NCBI RefSeq assembly: GCF_042435035.1
Contig: NZ_JBHMQT010000032.1
Span: 276,647-340,646 of the forward strand
Origin: Sphaerimonospora cavernae
Lineage (GTDB): Bacteria > Actinomycetota > Actinomycetes > Streptosporangiales > Streptosporangiaceae
Direction of reading: 5' to 3'
Length of the DNA stretch: 64,000 nucleotides
This document shows, piece after piece, positions 1-7,726 of the stretch (its first letter is position 1; every line of letters begins with the position of its first letter). The position numbers and the translations under genes are program-made. The notes beneath the pieces were generated by a model. That model did no database searches, was not told the DNA's origin, and saw only the letters and a list, made by a program, of their open reading frames with translations.

Positions 1-545
1 GACAACCTGTCGGAGCGGCCCGCGTACACCCCGCCGAGCATCGGTTCGATCAGCCGGTCGACCACCTCGCCGCCCATCCGCGCCCGGATGTAGGCGGCGA
101 CGGACACGTCGGTCGTGACGAGCGTCGGCGGAAGGAGCCGGTCGAGCGACGCCCGGGCGAGGCCGCCCGGGGACAGGATGCCCGATCGGGCGAGCGCGAC
201 CAGATCGGAGGGCACGCCCATCACCTGCCCGGCGGGCATGGCGTGCAGGGACCCTCGCGACAGGACGGCCGCCCGCGTGGTCCCCGGATGGACGAGCGCG
301 TCACCGAGACCGGCGAGCCGTGCGAGGTCCTTGCCCTCCGGCCGCCGCGCCAGCATGGCCTCGGCGCCGGCGTCCACCTCCACGCCCGCGACCTCGGAGG
401 CGTGCAGCTTGCCGCCGATCCGCGCGGCGCCCTCCAGCACCGTGATCTTGAGTCGGGCGTCGGCGCGGTTCAGGTGGAGGGCGGCGGACAGGCCGGCGAT
501 GCCCCCACCGACGATCACCACATGACGACCAGAGATCTCGTCCAT
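1..545 (-). CDS. hemG: Protoporphyrinogen/coproporphyrinogen oxidase HemG (HemY/CgoX type), 5' part only
   Basis: FAD-dependent oxidase of haem synthesis; in actinobacteria this family normally oxidises coproporphyrinogen III to coproporphyrin III. Only the first ~181 codons lie in the window; the rest runs off the left edge. The N-terminus carries the Rossmann FAD motif VVIVGGGIAGLSAA at residues 9-22, followed by an ITVLE strand-end acidic residue and an RIGGKL segment typical of flavin amine oxidase-like proteins. The ATG at the right end is preceded by a weak TTTTGGGG ribosome site. hemE lies in the same orientation ~1.2 kb upstream with a convergently oriented lipoprotein gene in between, so the two are not one simple operon. 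The family call is firm; the C-terminal substrate region cannot be checked. Confidence 0.9.
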   Translation of the reverse strand, partial: MDEISGRHVVIVGGGIAGLSAALHLNRADARLKITVLEGAARIGGKLHASEVAGVEVDAGAEAMLARRPEGKDLARLAGLGDALVHPGTTRAAVLSRGSLHAMPAGQVMGVPSDLVALARSGILSPGGLARASLDRLLPPTLVTTDVSVAAYIRARMGGEVVDRLIEPMLGGVYAGRSDRL

Positions 546-644
546 ACCCCAAAAGCTACCGGCCCGCACGCCCGGGCCCCACGCGGCCCGCCGTGACGAC
601 ATCGTGACGGCACCGAGATCGTCAGCACCGAACCGGCGAGGATC

Positions 645-1727
645 GTGAATCGTGTGAAGTACATGACACGATTCCGGTACGGCATGCGCTTCCGGTACGG
701 CACGGCCGCCGCAGCCGCGATCATGGCCGCCGTCCTCGTATCCGGCTGCGGGGGCGGAGCCGACGATTCGGCGGCCGACCGGGCCGCCGTCCCGGCCGCC
801 GTGGGAGAGGCAGCGGACGCGGGCTCCGTGGCCGCGCTGCCCGGGGGACGGGACGCGTCATCCACCGAGCGGCAGTCCTCCGACCGGCGGGTCGACGTCG
901 CGGCGGACCGGGCCATCATCTACACGGCCGAGCTGACCGTCCGGGCGGCGGACGTGCCCTCGGCGGCGGACCGGGCCAAGACGATCGTGCTGGGCGCCGA
1001 GGGTTACGTCTCGCAGGAGAAGAGCGACTCCCACGGCCGTGACGACCGCGCGGTCATCACGTTCAAGGTCCCCCCGCAGCGCTATCCCGATGTCCTCGCC
1101 CAGCTCGGCCGCGATCTGGGCAAGCGGGAGTCGATGCACCAGGGCACCAAGGACGTCACGGAGGAGGTCGCCGACGTCGAGAGCCGGGTGAAGTCGGCGC
1201 GCGCGACGCTCGACCAGTTCCGCACGCTGCTGTCGAAGGCGAACAAGATCGGCGAGATCATGGAGATCGAACGGGAGATCTCCAACCGGGAGGCCGAGCT
1301 CGAGTCGCTTCAGGCGAGGCAGAAGGCGCTGGCGGCGCAGACCGGCATGGCGACGATCACGCTCACGCTGATCCCCCAGCCGAAGCCGAGCGCCAAGCCC
1401 AAGAAGCAGGAGACGCAGTCGGGCTTCCTGTCCGGGCTGCGCGTCGGCTGGCGCGCGTTCGTCGAGGCGATCGAGATCGGCCTGACCGTGCTCGGCGTGC
1501 TGCTGCCCTGGCTGGTCCTGGCGGCCGTCGTCTGGCTGATCGTACGGGTGATCACGCGCCGGTTCCGCCCCCGTCCCGTCCCGGCACCGCCCGCCCGGCC
1601 CCAGCCCGTCGCGCCACAGCCGGTCGCGCCACAGCCGTACGGGCCACAGTCTGCCGAGGCGGGCCAGGCCGAGCAGCGGCCTGGCCCGGCAGGCCCTGAC
1701 TCAGCCGACTCGGATTCAGCGGGCTGA
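645..1727 (+). CDS. DUF4349 domain-containing lipoprotein
   Basis: A predicted membrane-anchored exported protein of unknown function. The N-terminus has a basic stretch, a hydrophobic Ala-rich segment and a lipobox LVSGC with Cys35 as the expected lipidation site. The middle part (about residues 90-240) contains an alpha-beta region and a charged coiled-coil-like helix (IGEIMEIEREISNREAELE), the usual DUF4349 arrangement, followed by one strong transmembrane helix near residues 278-303 and a Pro/Ala/Gln-rich cytoplasmic tail with repeated APQPV units. The start is the GTG preceded by GCGAGGA; an in-frame ATG six codons later is an alternative. Its 3' end overlaps the convergent hemE by 12 bp. 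Confidence 0.85.
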   Translation: MNRVKYMTRFRYGMRFRYGTAAAAAIMAAVLVSGCGGGADDSAADRAAVPAAVGEAADAGSVAALPGGRDASSTERQSSDRRVDVAADRAIIYTAELTVRAADVPSAADRAKTIVLGAEGYVSQEKSDSHGRDDRAVITFKVPPQRYPDVLAQLGRDLGKRESMHQGTKDVTEEVADVESRVKSARATLDQFRTLLSKANKIGEIMEIEREISNREAELESLQARQKALAAQTGMATITLTLIPQPKPSAKPKKQETQSGFLSGLRVGWRAFVEAIEIGLTVLGVLLPWLVLAAVVWLIVRVITRRFRPRPVPAPPARPQPVAPQPVAPQPYGPQSAEAGQAEQRPGPAGPDSADSDSAG

Positions 1728-2753
1728 GACCTCGTGGACGAGGTCGGTGAGCCGCGCGAGCTGGCCGGGGTCGGTGGAGGGGAGCACGCCATGACCGAGG
1801 TTGAACACGTGCCCCTCCGCGACCCGGCCGCGGTCGAGCACGTCGCGGGCCCGTCCCGCGACGACCTCCCACGGGGCGTGCAGGATCGCCGGATCGAGGT
1901 TGCCCTGCAGTGCCTTGCCCGCGCCCACCCGCACGGCCGCCTCGTCGAGCGGCACCCGCCAGTCGACGCCGACCACGTCGGCCCCGGCCTCGCCCAACAG
2001 GCCGAGCAGCTCGCCGGTGCCGACGCCGAAGTGGATCCGCGGCACGCCGAGCCCGGCCAGCTCCTCGAAGATCTTCTTGGTGTGGGGCAGTACGTACGTC
2101 CGATAGTCCTGCGGGGCCACCGCCCCGACCCAGGAGTCGAAGAGCTGGGTGGCCGACGCGCCCGCGTCGACCTGGACCCGCAGGAAGCCCAGCGTGATCT
2201 CGGTGAGGCGGTCCATCAGCTCATGCCACAGGTCCGGCTCGCCGTACATCATGGCCTTCGTGCGGTCGTGGTTCTTGGAGGGACCTCCCTCGATCAGGTA
2301 TGACGCGAGGGTGAACGGCCCGCCGGCGAAACCGATCAGTGGGGTCCCGCCGAGCTCCTTCGTCAGCGCCCGCACCGCCTCGGTGACGTATGGAACGTCG
2401 TCCGGCTCGAGTGGACGCAGGGCGGCGACGCCGGCCCGGTCGCGCACCGGGGCACCCATGACCGGCCCGACGTTCGGCTTGATGTCGACGTCGACGCCGA
2501 TGGCCTTGAGCGGAACCACGATGTCACTGAAGAAGATCGCCGCGTCCGTGCCGTACCGCCGGACCGGCTGCAGCGTGATCTCCACGACCAGGTCGGGCGT
2601 GGCGCACGCGGTCAGCATCTCGATGCCCTCGCGCACCCGGCGGTACTCGGGCAGCGACCGGCCCGCCTGGCGCATGTACCAGACCGGGGTGTACGGCACG
2701 GGCCTGCGCAGACAGGCGCGGACGAAAACGGAGTCAGCCGGGTGGGGAGTCAT
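1716..2753 (-). CDS. hemE: Uroporphyrinogen decarboxylase
   Basis: Cytosolic enzyme that removes four acetate carboxyls from uroporphyrinogen III to give coproporphyrinogen III, upstream of HemG in haem synthesis. At 345 residues it is full length for the family. Visible signatures are the N-terminal YMRQAGRSLPEYR motif (residues 26-38), the AIFFSDIVVPL segment carrying the catalytic Asp, and the GFAGGPFTLASYLIEGG segment. ATG is used here; a GTG two codons upstream is also possible. The neighbouring DUF3000 and RNase D genes are the conserved actinobacterial context of hemE. Confidence 0.96.
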   Translation of the reverse strand: MTPHPADSVFVRACLRRPVPYTPVWYMRQAGRSLPEYRRVREGIEMLTACATPDLVVEITLQPVRRYGTDAAIFFSDIVVPLKAIGVDVDIKPNVGPVMGAPVRDRAGVAALRPLEPDDVPYVTEAVRALTKELGGTPLIGFAGGPFTLASYLIEGGPSKNHDRTKAMMYGEPDLWHELMDRLTEITLGFLRVQVDAGASATQLFDSWVGAVAPQDYRTYVLPHTKKIFEELAGLGVPRIHFGVGTGELLGLLGEAGADVVGVDWRVPLDEAAVRVGAGKALQGNLDPAILHAPWEVVAGRARDVLDRGRVAEGHVFNLGHGVLPSTDPGQLARLTDLVHEVSAR

Positions 2754-2851
2754 TCTCACAGGGTGCCATGTCGGGGCGGCGGTCCGCGCGCCGACCTACG
2801 GTCCTGTCCGCACGCTCCCGGGAAGATCGTAAGGTTGACCCACCGCCACGT

Positions 2852-2865
2852 GTGAGTCATCTCAC
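2852..2865. promoter_or_regulatory. Short perfect inverted repeat upstream of hemE
   Basis: GTGAG-TCAT-CTCAC, a 5-bp perfect dyad about 100 bp upstream of the hemE start, inside a 360-bp intergenic stretch. A related dyad (GTGAGA-ATGA-TCTCAC) occurs upstream of otsA. A protein-binding site is possible but nothing identifies the regulator. Confidence 0.25.
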
Positions 2866-3020
2866 GTTTCGGCAAAATGTTCGCCAAATGGCGGCTTAGT
2901 TATACCACTTTCGAGACACGCCGAGCGCGTTGCGGGGAATTGTCGCCGGGATGTGCCAACGTCGGATCAGTCCCGAGGACCGACAGGGCCATGGATCCGA
3001 CGAGAGGCTCCGGAGCGGTC

Positions 3021-3125
3021 AAGGACCCCCTCCTGAGGGAGGGGGCTTGAGGTGTCGCACCGCTGATGCCTCGAGCCCGTGTTGACCAGCCCAAGCCATC
3101 ACCAGAAAAGGGAGGTGCATCCCAG
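3021..3125 (+). ncRNA. Candidate relic of a HEARO/omega RNA preceding the IscB fragment
   Basis: Immediately upstream of the IscB-derived reading frame is a structured segment: an 8-bp stem CCCCCTCC/GGAGGGGG (3026-3033 with 3038-3045), then a region with repeated TGAGG/CCTCGAG and TTGACCAGCC words, ending in an AGGGAGGTG ribosome site. Intact IscB genes are preceded in this position by the HEARO (omega) guide RNA, with the guide lying on its 5' side. The assignment rests on position, the strong hairpin and recognition of the downstream protein, not on a covariance match. Confidence 0.45.
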
Positions 3126-3431
3126 ATGGCTACGTTTCACGTAGGACAGCAGACCGACTCCGCCGTGCTTCCTCAGCGGCGGACCCTCGAATCCACTTCA
3201 GCAGACAACCCGGGATGCGCCACCGGGGATCTGGTCCGTGCTGTCGTGCCGTCCGGCAAGCACGCCGGGACCCACATCGGACGGGTCGCCGTCCGCAGCA
3301 GCGGCAGTTTCAACGTCACCACCGCCGATGGCACCCGCCAGGGCATCCACCATCGTCACGTCCGCCTGCTGCAGCGGGCAGATGGCTACGCCTACACGTG
3401 GAAGGAGGAGGGCGTTTCCTCCCAGCCCTGA
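3126..3431 (+). pseudogene. Remnant of an IscB-family RNA-guided nuclease (C-terminal domain only)
   Basis: A 101-residue reading frame whose last ~70 residues match, from memory of the family, the extreme C-terminal (target-adjacent-motif interacting) region of actinobacterial IscB: ATGDLVRAVVPSGKHAG, THIGRVAVRSSGSF and GIHHRHVRLLQRADGY. The PLMP, RuvC and HNH parts that make up the remainder of IscB (normally 400-500 residues) are absent, so no nuclease activity is expected. The first 30 residues (MATFHVGQQTDS...) resemble nothing I know and may be a fusion across an internal deletion. A good ribosome site (GGGAGGTG) and the IS200/IS605-style 3' end are retained. Confidence 0.7.
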
Positions 3432-3440
3432 AGGGCCGGG
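3421..3440 (+). terminator. Hairpin at the 3' end of the IscB relic (right-end-like palindrome)
   Basis: CCC-A-GCCCT-GA-AGGGC-C-GGG directly around the stop codon of the IscB fragment, followed by GTCTCCACGCC. Intact IscB/TnpB units of actinomycetes commonly finish with a similar GGCGTTTCCTCCC...hairpin...TCCACGCC end, so this is probably the former transposon right end as well as a possible terminator. Confidence 0.45.
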
Positions 3441-3612
3441 TCTCCACGCCCAACACCCGATGACTTCGATGTGGAGTTCCGCAGAACGCCGCACGCCAAC
3501 CCGTGCGGGAGGCACCCTGACGTCCGAGACGGCCACGGCTTGACCGACATCCATGCCCCCCGCTGCCACCTCCCTGCTTCGCGCACTGCCGAACTCGACC
3601 TACTCTTCGGTC

Positions 3613-4200
3613 ATGACCCTCGGTGAACCACCGGCGCCTCCCGCCGCCTTCCGGCGCGCCCTGGAGACGTTGCGCCCAGCCGAGGTGCGGCCGGAGATAG
3701 AGCTGGAGGACATTCCGGCGCCCCAGCGGCTCGCACCGTACTCAGGGGCGGTCGGCGCCTCCGTCTACCGCGACGACGACGAACTCGCCGTGGGCCGGCT
3801 GATCATGTTGTTCGACCCGGACGGCCAGCGAGGCTGGGAGGGACCGTTCCGCCTCGTCGCCTACGTCCGAGCCGACATGGAACCGGAGATCACCTCCGAT
3901 CCGCTGCTCGGGCCGGTCGCCTGGAGCTGGCTCACCGAGGCGCTCGACGCGCACGGGGCGGCCTACGCCGCCGCCGGCGGCACGGTCACCCGTGCGGTGT
4001 CGGAGGGTTTCGGCAACAAGGCCGACGACCCGGTCACCACCGAGCTCGAGCTGCGTGCCTCCTGGTCGCCCCTCGACGAGGACCTGTCGCCGCACGTCGC
4101 CGCCTGGTGCGACCTGATGTGCCTGGCCGCGGGCATCCCGCCGCTGCCCCCCGATGTCGCCACCCTGCGTCCGCGCACCACCCATCCGAAAGCCCCGTAG
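3613..4200 (+). CDS. DUF3000 domain-containing protein
   Basis: A 195-residue cytosolic protein of unknown function, found in actinobacteria between hemE and the RNase D gene, exactly as here. The ATG opening MTLGEPPAPPAAF was chosen over an upstream in-frame ATG because the preceding residues are not like the family. Recognisable stretches are RLAPYSGAVGASV, GRLIMLFDPDGQRGWEGPFRLVAYV (given as its family hallmark only in part: GRLIMLFDPDGQ) and SWLTEALDAHGA. It ends 3 nt before the rnd start, implying co-transcription with RNase D. Confidence 0.85.
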   Translation: MTLGEPPAPPAAFRRALETLRPAEVRPEIELEDIPAPQRLAPYSGAVGASVYRDDDELAVGRLIMLFDPDGQRGWEGPFRLVAYVRADMEPEITSDPLLGPVAWSWLTEALDAHGAAYAAAGGTVTRAVSEGFGNKADDPVTTELELRASWSPLDEDLSPHVAAWCDLMCLAAGIPPLPPDVATLRPRTTHPKAP

Positions 4201-4203
4201 CCC

Positions 4204-5427
4204 GTGATCGAACCCGAAGTCCAGCCACTGTTGGAGCCACGTGAAGGAATCCCGCCGGTCATCCGGGATGGGAAGGTCCTGGCCGCCGCCATCGACGCCT
4301 TCGCCCGGGGAAGCGGGCCGGTCGCCGTCGACGCCGAGCGCGCCTCGGGCTACCGCTACAGCGGCCGCGCCTACCTGGTGCAGCTGCGGCGGGCCGGGGC
4401 GGGCACCGCGCTGGTGGATCCGGTCGGCTGCCCGGACCTGAGCGCACTGGACCGGGCGCTGGCGGACACAGAGATCGTCCTGCACGCGGCCACACAGGAC
4501 CTGCCCTGCCTGACCGAGCTCGGCCTGCGGCCCCGGCGGCTGTTCGACACCGAGCTGGCCGGGCGGCTCCTGGGGTACGAGCGGGTCGGGCTGGGGACGA
4601 TGGTGGAGCTCGTGCTCAGGCTGCGGCTGGAGAAGGGCCACTCGGCCGCCGACTGGTCGAAGCGGCCCCTGCCCGAGGACTGGCTGCGCTACGCGGCGCT
4701 CGACGTCGAGGTGCTGGTCGAACTGCGCGACGCACTGCACGCCGAGCTGACCGCCGCCGGCAAGCTCGAGTGGGCGATGGAGGAGTTCGCCGCGATCCTG
4801 GCCGCGCCGGCCGTCGTGCCGCGCAGCGATCCCTGGCGGCGCACCTCTGGCATCCACCGGGTCCGCACGCTGCGCGGGCTCGCCGTGGTACGTGAGCTGT
4901 GGACGCTGCGCGACGAGGTCGCCCAGGCCGCCGATCTCGCGCCCGGCCGTGTGCTGCCTGACTCCGCGATCGTGCAGGCAGCCCTCGACCAACCGCGCAC
5001 GACCAAGGCGCTCACCGAGATCAGCCCATTCGTCGGCCGCGCCGCCCGCCGCCACCTCGACGGCTGGCTCGCCGCGGTGACCCGGGCGCGCAGCCTGCCG
5101 GACAGCGCGCTCCCCCAGCCCGTCGGGCCCGGCGACGGCCCTCCCCCGGCCAACCGATGGGCCGACCGCGACCCCGCCGCCGCCCGGCGGCTGGCCGCCG
5201 CTCGCGCCGTCGTGGCCGCTCTCGCCGACGAGCACCGCATGCCGACGGAGAATCTGCTCCAGCCCGACACCGTGCGCAGGCTCATGTGGGAGCCGCCCGC
5301 CGAGGCCTCAGCTGAGGCGATCGCCGTACGGCTGCGCGAGCTGGGCGCCCGCCAGTGGCAGATCTCACTGACCGCCCGCCCCCTCGCCAAGGCCCTCGAA
5401 CGCCTGGAAACCAAAGGCGAACTCTGA
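4204..5427 (+). CDS. rnd: Ribonuclease D family 3'-5' exonuclease with HRDC domain
   Basis: DEDD-superfamily 3'-5' exoribonuclease expected to trim structured RNA 3' ends such as tRNA precursors. The N-terminal exonuclease domain (about residues 20-195) shows the acidic motifs VAVDAERASGYRYSG (D43, E45), HAATQDLPCL and YAALDVEVL. An HRDC nucleic-acid-binding region follows (about 215-295, GLAVVRELWTLRDEVAQ...LPDSAIVQAA), and a C-terminal helical extension completes a 407-residue protein, normal for actinobacterial RNase D. Translation starts at GTG 3 nt after the DUF3000 stop. Confidence 0.92.
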   Translation: MIEPEVQPLLEPREGIPPVIRDGKVLAAAIDAFARGSGPVAVDAERASGYRYSGRAYLVQLRRAGAGTALVDPVGCPDLSALDRALADTEIVLHAATQDLPCLTELGLRPRRLFDTELAGRLLGYERVGLGTMVELVLRLRLEKGHSAADWSKRPLPEDWLRYAALDVEVLVELRDALHAELTAAGKLEWAMEEFAAILAAPAVVPRSDPWRRTSGIHRVRTLRGLAVVRELWTLRDEVAQAADLAPGRVLPDSAIVQAALDQPRTTKALTEISPFVGRAARRHLDGWLAAVTRARSLPDSALPQPVGPGDGPPPANRWADRDPAAARRLAAARAVVAALADEHRMPTENLLQPDTVRRLMWEPPAEASAEAIAVRLRELGARQWQISLTARPLAKALERLETKGEL

Positions 5428-5463
5428 GTTCCACCTCACGGGAGCAGCGCCAGCAAAGGCTGA

Positions 5464-5619
5464 TCAACAGCCGGGCTGGGCGTCTCCGACCTGGTGATCG
5501 CCGCGTGTGCCGAGTTGAACGACGCGGTCGTCGTTCACTACGACCGGGGCTTCGACACCATCGCGGCGTTCACGGGGCAGAAGGTCCGCTGGCTGGTGCC
5601 CGCGGGTTCCGTTAAATGA
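5464..5619 (+). pseudogene. C-terminal relic of a VapC-type PIN-domain toxin
   Basis: An open frame without a start codon reads GVSDLVIAACAELNDAVVV, HYDRGFDTIAAFTGQ and WLVPAGSVK before a stop. This is the last ~50 residues of a PIN-domain ribonuclease: the two later acidic positions (SDL and HYDR.FD) are present, while the first two, the N-terminal half and any VapB antitoxin are missing. An in-frame stop lies just upstream at 5461. The 3' end overlaps the convergent fadB by 8 bp. Confidence 0.7.
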
Positions 5620-7726
5620 CAGGTGTCGGGACGGAGGCCGTCCCAGGCTCCAGGAAGCGGGAGCCGGTGACCTTCTCGGAGATGCCGGTCCGGTCCAGGT
5701 ACGGCGTGACGCCGCCGGTGTGGAACGGCCAGCCGGCGCCGAGGATCATGCACAGGTCGATGTCCTGCGCGGCCGACACCACGCCCTCGTCGAGCATGAG
5801 CCGGATCTCCTGGGCCAGCGCCCGCAGCGCGCGCAGCCGCACATCCTCGCCGGTCGAGGGGGATGAGCCGCCCTCGAACAGTGCCCGCGCCTCGGGGTCG
5901 ATCTGGAAGTCGGCCCCGTAGACGCCGGGCCTGCCCGCCGCGACCAGCCTGGCCAGGTTCTCCGACACAGAGAAGCGGTCGGGGAACGCCGCGTGCATGG
6001 TCTCGGCGACGTGCAGCGCGACGGCCGGGCCGACGAGCTGGAGCAGCGCGAACGGCGTCATGGGCAGGCCGAGGGAGTCGAGGGCGTGGTCGGCGACCTC
6101 CAGCGGGGTGCCCTCGTCGACCGCCGCGATGACCTCGCCCATGAACCGGGTGAGCAGCCGGTTGACGACGAACGCGGGGGCGTCCTCGACCAGCACGGAC
6201 GACTTCTTCAGCGATTTGCCGACCGCGAAGGCGGTGGCCAGCGTCGCGTCGTCGGTGGCGGCACCGCGCACGATCTCCAGCAGCGGTAGTACGGCCACCG
6301 GGTTGAAGAAGTGGAAGCCGACCACCCGCTCGGGGTGGCGCAGCTCCGCGGCCATCTCCGTGATCGACAGCGACGAGGTGTTGGTGGCGAGCACGCAGGT
6401 CTGCGCGACCACCTCCTCGACCTCGGCGAACACCTTCCGCTTCACCCCGAGGTCCTCGAAAACGGCCTCGATGACGAAGTCCGCGTCGGCGAAGGCGTCC
6501 TTGGTCAGCGACCCGGTGACCAAGCCCTTCAGCCGGCCCGCCTGGTCGGCGGGGATCCTGCCCTTGGCGTGCAGGTTGTCCACTTCGGCGTGCACGTAGC
6601 CGACGCCCCTGTCCAGGCGCTCCTGATCGAGGTCGGTCAGCACGACCGGCACCTCCAGCCGCCGCGCGAACAGCAGCGCGAGCTGCGAGGCCATCAGCCC
6701 GGCGCCGACCACGCCGACCTTGGTGACCGGCCGGGCCAGTGCCCTGTCCGGCGCTCCCGCGGGCCGCTTGGCGCGCCGCTGGACCAGGTCGAAGGAGTAC
6801 AGCCCGGCCCGCAGCTCGTCACCCATGAGCAGGTCGGCCAGCGCCTCGTCCTCGGCGGCGAATCCCTCGTCGCGCGAGGCCGTACGGGCCAGCGCGATGA
6901 GGTCGAGCGCCCGGTAGGGCGCGGGGGACGCGCCGCGCAGCTTGAGGTCGACGAGGGTGCGGGCCTGTTCGATCACCGGTGCCCAGTCGGCCTCGGTGTG
7001 CGCGGCGCGCTCGACGGTCACCTCGCCCAGCAGCACCCGGGCGGCCCAGAGCAGTGACTCCTCCAGGAAGTCGGCGGGCTCGAACATCGCGTCGGCGACG
7101 CCCAGCTCGAACGCGTCACGGCCCTTGATCGTGCGGTTCTGTGACAGCGGGTTCTCGATGATGAGCTTGATGGCCTTCTCCGGGCCGATCAGGCGGGGCA
7201 GGAGCTGCGTGCCGCCCCAGCCGGGGACCAGGCCGAGGAAGCACTCGGGCAGCGCGATCGCGGGGACGCCGGACGAGACGGTGCGGTAGGTACAGTGCAG
7301 GGCGATCTCCAGCCCGCCGCCCATCGCCGCGCCGTTGACGAACGCGAACGACGGCACGCCGAGCTCGCCGAGCCGGCGGAAGACGTGGTGGCCCAGCGCG
7401 CCGATCGCGTGGGCCTCCGCACGGGTGGCGAGCTCGGCCGCGCCCTTGAGGTCGGCTCCGACCGCGAAGATGAACGGTTTGCCGACGACGCCCACGGCCG
7501 CGACGTCCGAGCGTGCCGTGATCGTGTCCAGGGCCTCGTTCAGCGCGAGCAGCCCGTGCGGGCCGAAGGTATTGGGCTTGGTGTGGTCGAAGCCGTTGTC
7601 GAGCGTGATCAGCGCCATCGTGCCCGCGCCGTGCGGCAGTTCGACGTCGCGTACGAGCGCCAAGGTGACGACCTCGTCGGCGCTCTTCCCGGTGAGGAGG
7701 GACTTCAGGTTCTCGACGTTACTCAT
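5612..7726 (-). CDS. fadB: Fatty acid oxidation complex alpha subunit (enoyl-CoA hydratase / 3-hydroxyacyl-CoA dehydrogenase)
   Basis: Bifunctional beta-oxidation enzyme hydrating 2-enoyl-CoA and oxidising L-3-hydroxyacyl-CoA with NAD+. The N-terminal crotonase domain (about residues 20-200) has the oxyanion-hole region FVNGAAMGGGLEIALHC and ALPECFLGLVPGWGGTQ. The dehydrogenase domain has the NAD site VGVVGAGLMASQLALLFARR (near 330-350), ATNTSSLSITEM and the catalytic-His segment RVVGFHFFNPVAVLPLLEIV; the C-terminal domain contains DAPAFVVNRLL. At 704 residues it is complete. The start is the ATG overlapping the thiolase stop in ATGA, so translation is probably coupled to fadA. Upstream in-frame codons inside fadA are not part of it. 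Confidence 0.95.
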   Translation of the reverse strand: MSNVENLKSLLTGKSADEVVTLALVRDVELPHGAGTMALITLDNGFDHTKPNTFGPHGLLALNEALDTITARSDVAAVGVVGKPFIFAVGADLKGAAELATRAEAHAIGALGHHVFRRLGELGVPSFAFVNGAAMGGGLEIALHCTYRTVSSGVPAIALPECFLGLVPGWGGTQLLPRLIGPEKAIKLIIENPLSQNRTIKGRDAFELGVADAMFEPADFLEESLLWAARVLLGEVTVERAAHTEADWAPVIEQARTLVDLKLRGASPAPYRALDLIALARTASRDEGFAAEDEALADLLMGDELRAGLYSFDLVQRRAKRPAGAPDRALARPVTKVGVVGAGLMASQLALLFARRLEVPVVLTDLDQERLDRGVGYVHAEVDNLHAKGRIPADQAGRLKGLVTGSLTKDAFADADFVIEAVFEDLGVKRKVFAEVEEVVAQTCVLATNTSSLSITEMAAELRHPERVVGFHFFNPVAVLPLLEIVRGAATDDATLATAFAVGKSLKKSSVLVEDAPAFVVNRLLTRFMGEVIAAVDEGTPLEVADHALDSLGLPMTPFALLQLVGPAVALHVAETMHAAFPDRFSVSENLARLVAAGRPGVYGADFQIDPEARALFEGGSSPSTGEDVRLRALRALAQEIRLMLDEGVVSAAQDIDLCMILGAGWPFHTGGVTPYLDRTGISEKVTGSRFLEPGTASVPTPVI

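Noticed and set aside
3742..5235. 497-codon minus-strand frame over DUF3000 and rnd
   Set aside because: Antisense shadow of two well-supported genes.
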